DNA of 55,306 nucleotides from positions 1-55,306 of the forward strand of contig JAFRBA010000159.1 of assembly GCA_017405115.1 (NCBI GenBank), written 5' to 3'. The stretch comes from Kiritimatiellia bacterium (GTDB lineage: Bacteria > Verrucomicrobiota > Kiritimatiellia > RFP12 > UBA1067). How positions within the stretch are numbered: the first letter of the stretch is position 1; every line of letters begins with the position of its first letter. Under the pieces are notes generated by a model, which was given only the letters and a program-made list of their open reading frames with translations, did no database searches and was not told where the DNA came from. The position numbers were made by a program, and so were the translations under genes. Shown here in pieces: positions 16,760-25,105 of the stretch.

Positions 16760-18688
16760 TCAGAACCACACACTGAACCGGCACCCTTCTTCGCTGAAGT
16801 CATCTCCCGCCGACGGGAAGTCGCAGACGGGAACCCGAACAGCCGCATCGCCTTCGCCACTCTCGAGCGCCCAAGCCCCCCATGTGCCGCGCGAAGAACA
16901 AGGCGTCAACCGCAAAACAGGCGATGTGCCGAGAATCGTGTCTTCGGACGCGATCGCAGCGGCATCCGTTCCAGCGGCTGCAGCCTTCGCCAGAACCAAG
17001 GGCCCGCGCAGAATCTCGACGCCTGGCTTCGTCCTGAAATACTGCCTGATGGGACCAGGCTCACCCCAGCGGCCCATGCGCCAGTCGTTGCAGTCGTGCG
17101 GAACCTCCCTGCGCGGCGGTGCCCAGACGCGCGGCGAGAGGTCGAAGGCGAGGCGGTGCAGCGATTCGCCCGCAGGCGCGGACACCGTACGCCAGCCGCC
17201 CCGATCCGCATCGCTCATGCTCCAGGCCGGCACGCGGAACTTGACCTTGCCGGGGGTCTTCCGGACGACCTTTACCGTCACTTCGTCGCCAACCGGGTAG
17301 TTGCCCGATATCTCGACCGAATGGTCCCCGACCTTCGCCTGGCCGTCGTTGTAGAACGCAACGTAGAGCGTCCCTTCGGCATCGCACGCCGCAATCGTCT
17401 GGGCCACGTCGATTGCACCGCGCGGCATGTTGTTCACGCAGCAGTGCTGGTGCTTCATGCCGCTCTGCCGGGTCACGACCATGTGGAAGCCTTGGCTGCG
17501 CACCGCGCGCGCCCCCCACGTCCCGTCGCGCTTCAGAGCGGCTAAATAGGCATTGAAGAACGCAAGCTCGATTGCGTCCACGTACTTCGATTCGCCGGTG
17601 ATGCGCCACATGTCGTGGTTGAAGCGTATCCAGTGCACGGCGTCGCAGGGCTCCGTCACGCCGTTGGGCTGATCCGAGGCATTGGCGAACTGGTCGTTGT
17701 AGCCGACGGAAAAGAGCGGATTCGTCTCGCGCGAGGCAAGGGCGGCCTGCACGCGCTTCATCGCCTCGAGGGCGGAAGCATCGCCGGTGATGCGCCACCA
17801 CTCCAGGATGCCGTCGCAGCAGCTGAGCATCTCGTACGTCTTCGCCCAGTCCTGCGGCGACGGATACCACTCCGCGACGGGCCTCTCTGAAAAGGCGTTC
17901 GCGATGAGGTTTGGCGCACGTCCGTCGGCGCGGCGGAAGTCGTCGACGATCGTCCGGGCGAAATCCAGATACTCGCCTCGGCCGGTCTCCCGGTAGAGCA
18001 GAAGCAGCGGCTTGAGGACGGACGAGCTCGGCATCCCGACGAAGGTGCCGGTCTCGCAGACGCGGAACCCGAGCCGCTTGAGCTGCGCGATCTCGAAGTC
18101 CATCAGCTTCGCGGCGGCGTCCAGAAGCCGCCTGTCGCCCGTGAGCTTCCATCCAGAGAGGAGCCCCCACATCGTGTACTTGCGGCACCACAGGTTCCAG
18201 CACCACGGGGCCTTTTTGGTCGTGTTTGTGTAGGAGGATGCGTCGTATCCGAGCGGACGCACGTAGTCTGGATCGACGTATGTGCCGAGATACCCATCGG
18301 GACGCTGGCGCGCGATCAGCCGAAGCGCCTCCTTGTGGAGAAATTCCTTGAGGTCTCCGTCATGCTCGTATTCGGCCACCCTGCAGGCCGAGATCATCAG
18401 CTTGCCCCAGAACTCGCCCTTCCACATGCCCCACGGAGAGGGCTGGCCTCGCGGCTGGAAGAACTTGTCGTCGTCGGGATGATCGAATGCGCCACGCGCC
18501 TCCGCAAAGATGACATCGCGGGCGAAGGAGCTGCGCACACGATGGTCGACGAAGCGGCCAATCTTCGCGCCTGCCCAGCCGTCAAGATGCGCGTCGGACT
18601 GCGCGGGGACTGTCAGCGCATCGGCCATCTCCGCGGACGCCGAGCAGACCGACGCCGCCAGCAGCAACGAAACGGACAGACGCCTCAT
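16760..18688 (-). CDS. GH127 (DUF1680) family beta-L-arabinofuranosidase-like enzyme
   Basis: The protein has 642 residues with a signal peptide (MRRLSVSLLLAASVCSASA). The (alpha/alpha)6 barrel signatures RQRPDGYLGTY (128-137) and YEMLSCCDGILEWW (285-298) are present. E346-P-C348 and C416-C417 occupy the positions of the GH127 acidic residue and zinc/nucleophile cysteines. It lacks the extra C-terminal barrel of its relative at 3224-6391. It lies 19 nt downstream of a PATR protein gene and 25 nt upstream of the phosphoesterase gene. It likely removes arabinofuranose or a related sugar outside the cytoplasm; the family also includes enzymes on other sugars, so the substrate is open. Confidence 0.82.
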   Translation of the reverse strand: MRRLSVSLLLAASVCSASAEMADALTVPAQSDAHLDGWAGAKIGRFVDHRVRSSFARDVIFAEARGAFDHPDDDKFFQPRGQPSPWGMWKGEFWGKLMISACRVAEYEHDGDLKEFLHKEALRLIARQRPDGYLGTYVDPDYVRPLGYDASSYTNTTKKAPWCWNLWCRKYTMWGLLSGWKLTGDRRLLDAAAKLMDFEIAQLKRLGFRVCETGTFVGMPSSSVLKPLLLLYRETGRGEYLDFARTIVDDFRRADGRAPNLIANAFSERPVAEWYPSPQDWAKTYEMLSCCDGILEWWRITGDASALEAMKRVQAALASRETNPLFSVGYNDQFANASDQPNGVTEPCDAVHWIRFNHDMWRITGESKYVDAIELAFFNAYLAALKRDGTWGARAVRSQGFHMVVTRQSGMKHQHCCVNNMPRGAIDVAQTIAACDAEGTLYVAFYNDGQAKVGDHSVEISGNYPVGDEVTVKVVRKTPGKVKFRVPAWSMSDADRGGWRTVSAPAGESLHRLAFDLSPRVWAPPRREVPHDCNDWRMGRWGEPGPIRQYFRTKPGVEILRGPLVLAKAAAAGTDAAAIASEDTILGTSPVLRLTPCSSRGTWGAWALESGEGDAAVRVPVCDFPSAGDDFSEEGCRFSVWF

Positions 18689-18707
18689 CTTGCGCTTTTG
18701 CCGCCGA

Positions 18708-21700
18708 CTAGAACACGATTACAGCAAAGCCGGTGCAGGTCAAGCGCACTTTCCTGCCTGACACCATCGCCGACCACTCTGCGGGCACGCCCGTCACGAC
18801 GGGACTAGGCCCGGAATATCCCTCTGGCAGCTTGAGCAGCGTGTAGCTGCGGTCTGCCTTGTCGGCGAGTTCGCCGTTCAGGAGCGTTATCGAGTCCGGA
18901 AGGGTCGTTCCGGCAGCGAGCTTGGTGCAGCCTCCTTCCTTCACGGCGGCGAGGTCGATGGAGCACTTTCCGTTGGGCAGCGCCACATTGCCGGCGTCGT
19001 TCACGATCGTGCCGCCGTCGAGCGATATGTGCTCGAGTGCGGTCAGGTCCGAGATGTTCTGCGTCGTAAGGTCGAGCGTGCCGCCGGTGAGTTTCAATGC
19101 GCGCGTCGTGACGAGAGCCGAGGCGTTCGACGATATCAGAGTGCCGCCGGCCACGACCGTCGCGCCGGTATAGGTGTTCGCGCAGTCGAGCACGAGCTTG
19201 CCCGCGCCCGCCTTCGTGAATCCGCCGGAGGCGTTCGCGGTAAGCGTGCACACCACCGTGAACGTATTCGTGTAGCCGCCCTTCGAGATCGTCGCCTGGG
19301 CGGACGTGTAGTTGTTGCCGCGATTGAGGACGCGGAAGCCCGTCACCTTGCCGGTCGTCGTGTTGAAGATCGCGACGGCCGTCGCTCCACTGCCAGTGCC
19401 GTCCGGATCGGTGATCGTCACCGCCGGAGCTGCGATGTACTCCCATGCGCCAAGTGAGGCGATTTCGGCGGGCAGCGGGATGGACTCCACACCGTTGCCC
19501 GTCGGCTCTTCAAGAGGCGCGCCCACTTTCAGGGTGTGCCCTGCAGTGTCTATCGTCGCCCCGCCGGCATGGACATAGACATGATCCGTCCCCGCCGTGA
19601 AGTTGCGGAATATCTTGTCCTTTTCGACAGAGCCGTTATAGTTCGCCGACAGGCGCAGGATACCGCCGTTGAACGAAAAGCGGACAACATTGCCAGATAA
19701 CGCGGTTCCGTCCTTGCCGGACGTCGACGACTTGTAGAAACCGTTGGCGGACATCGTGCCGCCGTTGTTGAGATCAATCTCACCGACGGAGTTGAACTGT
19801 CCCGAAAGGGCAAACGAATGGCTGCCCGTGTTGGTGCATTCCGCCGTCGCCCCGTTCCCGTCAACAGCAAATATGGCATGAGAGCCGCCGGTATTGGCTT
19901 CCGTATCCCTTCTGGGGAAATACTGCCCTTCGGAGGAAATAAACTTGCCTGTTCCCGACACGCACACGGTCGCCTGGGCACCCGCCTGTCCGGCACCGAT
20001 GCCCTGTGTCTCAAACCGGCCGCCCGTAATGTCAATGAACGAGATCGCGCCCGCTCGGCGGCCCATGCGGCAGTTGTTGTTGTTGTTGACGAACTTGCCG
20101 CCCTCGATGCTGACGTACATGTTGTTGTAGCTGCCGAAATACTGGTAGCCACCCGGCGTGATAAACGTGCCGCCGTGCTGGTAGTAGGCACCTTGAGCTC
20201 CGCCAATGTTCGGCACGTTATGCGTCGCCTTCTTGGAGGCAGCATCTCCGCCGTCGATACGGTTTGTGACGAGTGCCCCATCGAACAGTTCGATGATGCC
20301 GCGGCGGGTACTGGAGGAATCAAGGTAGTTGCGGGCCGGATAGAGCCCCGCATCGTTGACAACCGTACTTGTGGTCACATACGTGCCCTTCACGATGAAA
20401 CGGGCGACTTCGGGATAGTCTGTCGCGATAAACACGCAGTTGCTTCCTTCCGCCTCCGCGTAAGTACCTGTGGGGATTGTGACCGTGCCGCCACGGACAT
20501 CGATCCAGCCGATCTTGAACTTCTCGTTCGGAACACCCGCAAGTATCAGCTCTCCACTGTAGTTGATGTAGTTCTGCAACCCGTTTGCGGCCGATGCGAC
20601 CGTAAGCGCGTTCGTGCCGTCGTGTATGAATACGATAGGTTCAGAGAGCGCCTTGGAGAAAGTCTTGTCAGGCTCCAGTTCATAGCTGATGAAAGACTTG
20701 AACGCGTCCCCGACATTGACGGGCCACGTGAGATTGTCGTTGACGGCAGCCAATACGGCGTAGATCCCGTCATCGTCCAGGTTAGCCGCCGACAGATCGA
20801 GGTTCAGATGCCCACTCGTACCAACGAACGTGCCGTTGGTGACGGACGGCAGCAGGGAAGCGCAGTTCACCGTCACGCCATCTTGTATCGTGAGCGAACC
20901 TGAAATCGTGCTGTTCGGATTGGGAAGGTTAAGGGTGCCCGCAGGAACATCGGAACGGCACTTGACCAGAATGTTGCCGCCGCCGGAAAGGACGTTCGTG
21001 ACGTTCAGAGGGCAGATTATGTTGGTGCGGTTTTCCACTTCAAAAGAGAGAGTCGCGCCAGCGACAGAAGAAATCGGTCCATAAAAACCGTAGTAGCCAG
21101 TCCACGGCCCGCTCGATGACGGAGCGGAAATGAACGACGCATCCCCCTCGCACGCGATATCCCATTCGCATCTTGTTTTCACCCAATCCTGAACTTTCTG
21201 CGGACTCTGCTGTATCGAACAACCAGAGTCAAGACGGATGACGGAACGGTCGTTCGCGCCCCAAGCATAGCCGCTCGCCTTCTTGTAAAACGTACCGGGC
21301 GTGCCGTTCTCCATCCAGACCTTGCAGTTGTTGATCGCATGCAATTCGCCAGGTCCATACACGGTTTCACCGCGCATCTCGAACGTTCCGCCGTCCACCG
21401 TAAGCTTGTGCCCGTTGAAATACATCGTGCCGGCGCTCGGCCCCATCGTGGGCGAGCATTTGAAGAGCGTATCGGCCGTGAGGCGAAGTTCACACACGAC
21501 ACCGGAGGTGTCGCAGCGGAACAGCTGGGACTGCGTATTGGCCGTCGAATAGACGGCACCCGCGCCATTGACGCCGGTTCCGCCCACGTAGATGTACTTC
21601 CGCCGGAGATAGAACGTATTGGCCGCACCGGCCAATTCGATCGTCGCGCCCGGCTCAAGCCGCAGCGTACCGGTACTGTGCTTTCCATCGGCGTAGTTTC

Positions 21701-22016
21701 CCGAAAGGCGCACGTAGCCGTTGGAGATGCCGAAATCGCCAGACCAAGCCGACATGTTTTTGTCTATGATGAGACGCCCCGCCCCCTCCTTGATGAGGGT
21801 ATTTGACGTCGAAAGCGCATTCGTGTCGGAAACGGTTATCGTATAGTCCTCGCCCGGTGGAACGGTGATCGTCACCTGCCCAGGGACCGATGTGTCGACA
21901 GTCGCCGCGGAATAGCCCGCGAACGCCGCCAAGGAGACGAACGCCATCACGACGATGCGTACGCCGAAGCGCACCGTGGCGGAACATGCGCCAGACTGTT
22001 CATGCTTGTTGCTCAT
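18708..22016 (-). CDS. Exported autotransporter-associated beta-strand (PATR) repeat surface protein
   Basis: The protein has 1102 residues with a long N-terminal signal region (hydrophobic core about 20-38). The body is low-complexity beta-rich sequence dominated by G, T, N and S. The PATR hallmark is AGAGKLVLDCANTYTGATVVAGGTL in the last quarter, and an earlier copy reads LIKEGAGRLIIDKNMSAWSG. The C-terminal part (EEPTGNGVESIPLPAEIA onwards) is strongly similar to the paralogue at 25106-28347. No porin-type beta barrel is visible at the C-terminus, which ends TGFAVIVF, so surface attachment must be by another route. The likely role is a beta-helical adhesin or scaffold serving the surrounding glycosidases; that is inference. 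Confidence 0.75.
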   Translation of the reverse strand: MSNKHEQSGACSATVRFGVRIVVMAFVSLAAFAGYSAATVDTSVPGQVTITVPPGEDYTITVSDTNALSTSNTLIKEGAGRLIIDKNMSAWSGDFGISNGYVRLSGNYADGKHSTGTLRLEPGATIELAGAANTFYLRRKYIYVGGTGVNGAGAVYSTANTQSQLFRCDTSGVVCELRLTADTLFKCSPTMGPSAGTMYFNGHKLTVDGGTFEMRGETVYGPGELHAINNCKVWMENGTPGTFYKKASGYAWGANDRSVIRLDSGCSIQQSPQKVQDWVKTRCEWDIACEGDASFISAPSSSGPWTGYYGFYGPISSVAGATLSFEVENRTNIICPLNVTNVLSGGGNILVKCRSDVPAGTLNLPNPNSTISGSLTIQDGVTVNCASLLPSVTNGTFVGTSGHLNLDLSAANLDDDGIYAVLAAVNDNLTWPVNVGDAFKSFISYELEPDKTFSKALSEPIVFIHDGTNALTVASAANGLQNYINYSGELILAGVPNEKFKIGWIDVRGGTVTIPTGTYAEAEGSNCVFIATDYPEVARFIVKGTYVTTSTVVNDAGLYPARNYLDSSSTRRGIIELFDGALVTNRIDGGDAASKKATHNVPNIGGAQGAYYQHGGTFITPGGYQYFGSYNNMYVSIEGGKFVNNNNNCRMGRRAGAISFIDITGGRFETQGIGAGQAGAQATVCVSGTGKFISSEGQYFPRRDTEANTGGSHAIFAVDGNGATAECTNTGSHSFALSGQFNSVGEIDLNNGGTMSANGFYKSSTSGKDGTALSGNVVRFSFNGGILRLSANYNGSVEKDKIFRNFTAGTDHVYVHAGGATIDTAGHTLKVGAPLEEPTGNGVESIPLPAEIASLGAWEYIAAPAVTITDPDGTGSGATAVAIFNTTTGKVTGFRVLNRGNNYTSAQATISKGGYTNTFTVVCTLTANASGGFTKAGAGKLVLDCANTYTGATVVAGGTLISSNASALVTTRALKLTGGTLDLTTQNISDLTALEHISLDGGTIVNDAGNVALPNGKCSIDLAAVKEGGCTKLAAGTTLPDSITLLNGELADKADRSYTLLKLPEGYSGPSPVVTGVPAEWSAMVSGRKVRLTCTGFAVIVF

Positions 22017-22041
22017 GTCAGTGTCCTTTTCCTGTTGGTTG

Positions 22042-22908
22042 TTAACGTGCGGTGACGTTCACCATCCGGTTCGCATCACGGTCGTACTCGAAGAAATCAA
22101 TTACAGCGTAGATCGGCTCGCGTTCGCGGTCCTTGACGAACCGGTTCATCGTGCGCAACCGCATGAAGAGATCCCGGCCCTTGGCCCGAACGGACGGCAC
22201 ACGCGCAAAGCCCTCGCCGCAGCTGCGGTGGAACGCCGAGGCATCCGGCGTCGATACGATGGCTACGTTCCTGTCCAGGACAACCAGCGGCTTGTCGTTG
22301 TTGTAGAATATGGCAAAAAGGCTATTGCCGTCCGTGGTGGCGTTCTGGCAGCCGAAAGCCGTCTTCACGCCGTAGCAGACCTCCTTGACATCGATCGTCT
22401 TGAGTGTCTTGGCATCGACGCGGACGAAGCGATTTGTGTAGTGCCCGGCCATTGGATTCGGTCCGTAGCCGGCGTATAGCACGCCATCTATCGCGGCAAT
22501 GCCGTCAAGCCCCTGGTCGAAATCCACCTTGCGGATGAAATTGAGATCCGTGTCGTACTCGTATATGCTGCCCTTGGGCGCGTCTTTGGGTACGTTCGGC
22601 CCCCAGGCGCAGACCGCCGCATACAATCTGCCGTTGTAGACGCAGATGTCGCCTGTGTGGGAAGGAGCCTCCACCTTCTTGATCATCTTGCCGTTCCAGT
22701 CAAATTTCGTCAGCTGGATCATCTGCGCAACGTAGATGTAATCGTCGTCCGCGCAGAACCCCTGCACGTGGTTGCCGTTCCTTACGCCCGGCACCGTATG
22801 CACAAGAACGGCCTTCTCCGTCTCTATAAGGGGCAGCTTGGCGCCTTGGGACGCGGACGCCGACGTCATGGCGGCGGCAAAGACGGCGGTGATCGTCAAG
22901 CGAAGCAT
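22042..22908 (-). CDS. Small exported beta-propeller-like protein, function unknown
   Basis: The protein has 288 residues from the ATG at 22908, chosen because GGGGAGGGTGAG precedes it and it starts a signal peptide (MLRLTITAVFAAAMTSASAS). It overlaps the end of the upstream phosphoesterase gene by 13 nt. Repeats such as YIYVAQMIQLTKFDWNGKMI, LYAAVCAW and VLYAGYGPNP suggest 6 or 7 propeller blades of YncE/SMP-30 type. Several cysteines are present (GFCADDD, EVCYGVKTAFGCQN). No catalytic motif was recognised. It may bind a ligand or a partner protein. Co-translation with a PQQ-propeller phosphoesterase hints at a shared role. Confidence 0.6.
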   Translation of the reverse strand: MLRLTITAVFAAAMTSASASQGAKLPLIETEKAVLVHTVPGVRNGNHVQGFCADDDYIYVAQMIQLTKFDWNGKMIKKVEAPSHTGDICVYNGRLYAAVCAWGPNVPKDAPKGSIYEYDTDLNFIRKVDFDQGLDGIAAIDGVLYAGYGPNPMAGHYTNRFVRVDAKTLKTIDVKEVCYGVKTAFGCQNATTDGNSLFAIFYNNDKPLVVLDRNVAIVSTPDASAFHRSCGEGFARVPSVRAKGRDLFMRLRTMNRFVKDREREPIYAVIDFFEYDRDANRMVNVTAR

Positions 22909-25088
22909 CTCACCCTCCCCGTGAAGTCGGCCGCATAGAGCTTGTTGTCGGCAACTGTGGCCGAGGCGACATACGGCACGCCAGTGAAGATGCGCTCCTT
23001 GCGCTCGCCCGTCTGCGGATCCCATGCGTACAGCGCACCGTCCTGGCAAGGCGCCCAGACAAGCCCCTTCCACAGCACCGGACACGACGAAAGCGACTGG
23101 ATCGGCGGATACTGGTAGTGGAGCGTCACCAAAAGCGCGTCCTCTACAGGAGCATTCCAGGCAAGATCGAACTTCTTGAGGTCAAAGCAGATGAGCCCCT
23201 TGCGCTGCGAGCCGAAGTAGACCTTGTCGCCGATGAAGAGCGGCTTCGTGTAGCAGTTCACCGAGAAGTCGAACTTCTTGCGGCGGAGCGGTTCGCCCGT
23301 ATGCGGCTCCACCTCCAGGAACTCCTTGTCGGAGGTGAGATATAGCTTGCCGTCCTTGAACACGGGGAACCCGAACCGTTCGATCCACGGCAGACCGGAC
23401 TGGTACCACTCGTTCGTGACGGGGCTGTTGTTGCGCGTATGCTTCCAAAGCTCCTTGCCCGTCTTCTCGTCGTAGCCATAAAGCCCCATCCAGAAGGAAC
23501 TGCCCACGACCACCCCTTCGCCAACCACAGGGGCGGAGGGCGTCGCAAGGAACTGCACGCTTGGATCCTGCGTGCGCCAGCAGATCTTGCCGGCGTCGGG
23601 GTCGATGGCGAAAAGCGATTTCCGAGCCGTGCCCACGTAGACGCGGTTTGAAGCGGGATCGTAGGTCATCGCGGATTTCGAGGTGCCGGAATTGCCGCCG
23701 CTGAGCCGGTTGCCGATGAGTCCGATGTCTCTGCGCACGTCAAGGTTCCATATCTCCCTGCCCGTCGCCGGGTCGAGCGCGAAAAGGCCCCAGTTCATGT
23801 CATGCACGATCACCTTGCCGTTGACATGGAGGATGCGCGTCATGATGTTGGACTTGTCGGGATGGAACCAGAGCTTCTTGCCCGTCGCGGCGTCGAGCGC
23901 GAACACGCCCGCGGTGTCGGTGCCGGCCCAGTCTATCGTTCCAACGAACACGCGCCCGTCGGCCACGCATGGCGTGCTGTAGTAGATGATGCCCGGCAAG
24001 GCCGTGGTCCAGCCACCGGGCGGCGGAGCGTCCACCGGCTTCCAGGGCTCGCCGTGGCCGTAGCGGTTCTCGGCAAAGATGCGGCGATCCTTGTCCACGT
24101 GGATCACCTGCAGCGTCGAGAGCTGCTTGTAGGGCGGCGCGACGCTCACCACCTCGATCTTCCGGTCTTCGGAGCGGCGCAGGTAGTTCTGGTGCAGATG
24201 CCCGTGGATGATGGCTTTGAAGTCGCACGCGGCCATCACGTCGAACGGCTCCTTCGTAAGGGTGACGATCTGCGAGTCGGAATAGAGCTTCCGCATGTCG
24301 TAGATCTTGGTGTCGTAGCAGCCGTGCGTCAGCAGCATGACGGGCTGTCCCTTGCGCTTCGCGATAGCGAGGTCGTTGCGCAGCCAGGCGACGATCTCAT
24401 CCGCAGTGTACGAGGGCTTGCCGTCACCCCACATCATGGGCGTCGCAACAAAGTGAACCCCGCCCGCGTCAAGCGAATACCAGCACGGGCCATAGAACTT
24501 CTCGAACGTCGCCTCACCGTTTTCGGGCGTGATGATGTCGTGGTTGCCCTGCACGTAGAAGACGGGCCTGCCCACCGTCTCGAAGTTCATGATCTTGATG
24601 TGGGCGGCCATGCCCCGCGCGGCGCAGATATCGCCCGTATGCACGAAGAATGCGCAGTTACGTTCGTCGGCGTACTTCTTCGCCTTCCTGATCCATACGC
24701 GCTCGCGTTCTGAGGCGTCGCTGATCTCGCTGTCGCCGATGTGCATGATCGTGAACGGACCGGGCTTGGACGCCGCCCACGGCAGCAGGTTGAAATCGTA
24801 TGCAGTCTCCGCGCCGGCGAAGCGGATGTAATGACACGGCACGCGCCATCCGCTGGGCGGGGTGACGGAGATGAACCGCACGCCCTCACGCGCAGGAAGG
24901 GACCAAGAACCGTCCGCCGCCGTCTCCGTGCAGTTGAGACCGTCTGTCACGACCACGCCAGACATGCCCTTGCCGGACGCCGTAACACGTCCCTTTAGGA
25001 CAGAAGCGTCGGTCGCAAACGTCTCGCCGACCCATACCGCCGCGCCGCCTGCGGCGGCGTTCTTGAGAAATGATCTTCTGTTGACCAT
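22896..25088 (-). CDS. Tat-exported metallophosphoesterase with C-terminal PQQ-type beta-propeller
   Basis: The protein has 730 residues from the ATG at 25088, with GAGGAGAGG upstream and a twin-arginine signal (MVNRRSFLKNAAAGG). A MetallophosN-like domain covers about 30-100. Phosphoesterase blocks follow: HIGDSE 116-121, HTGDIC 150-155, GNHD 181-184, LTHG near 253 and HGHLH 295-299. The rest (about 390-730) is a PQQ-type propeller with units such as GVFALDAATGKKLWF and LFALDPATGREIWNL. It is collinear with the 14527-16734 protein. The pair probably acts on related but different substrates. Possible targets are phosphorylated glycans, released phosphosugars or nucleotides; the sequence does not decide. 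Confidence 0.82.
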   Translation of the reverse strand: MVNRRSFLKNAAAGGAAVWVGETFATDASVLKGRVTASGKGMSGVVVTDGLNCTETAADGSWSLPAREGVRFISVTPPSGWRVPCHYIRFAGAETAYDFNLLPWAASKPGPFTIMHIGDSEISDASERERVWIRKAKKYADERNCAFFVHTGDICAARGMAAHIKIMNFETVGRPVFYVQGNHDIITPENGEATFEKFYGPCWYSLDAGGVHFVATPMMWGDGKPSYTADEIVAWLRNDLAIAKRKGQPVMLLTHGCYDTKIYDMRKLYSDSQIVTLTKEPFDVMAACDFKAIIHGHLHQNYLRRSEDRKIEVVSVAPPYKQLSTLQVIHVDKDRRIFAENRYGHGEPWKPVDAPPPGGWTTALPGIIYYSTPCVADGRVFVGTIDWAGTDTAGVFALDAATGKKLWFHPDKSNIMTRILHVNGKVIVHDMNWGLFALDPATGREIWNLDVRRDIGLIGNRLSGGNSGTSKSAMTYDPASNRVYVGTARKSLFAIDPDAGKICWRTQDPSVQFLATPSAPVVGEGVVVGSSFWMGLYGYDEKTGKELWKHTRNNSPVTNEWYQSGLPWIERFGFPVFKDGKLYLTSDKEFLEVEPHTGEPLRRKKFDFSVNCYTKPLFIGDKVYFGSQRKGLICFDLKKFDLAWNAPVEDALLVTLHYQYPPIQSLSSCPVLWKGLVWAPCQDGALYAWDPQTGERKERIFTGVPYVASATVADNKLYAADFTGRVRCFA

Positions 25089-25105
25089 GGATACCTCTCC
25101 TCGTA

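Noticed and set aside
14068..16776. A long plus-strand open frame (about 900 codons) opposite the phosphoesterase and neighbouring genes
   Set aside because: It runs antisense to two genes with clear domains and signal peptides. Its translation is rich in R, H, A and V with no family motif, as expected for the reverse frame of G+C-rich coding DNA.
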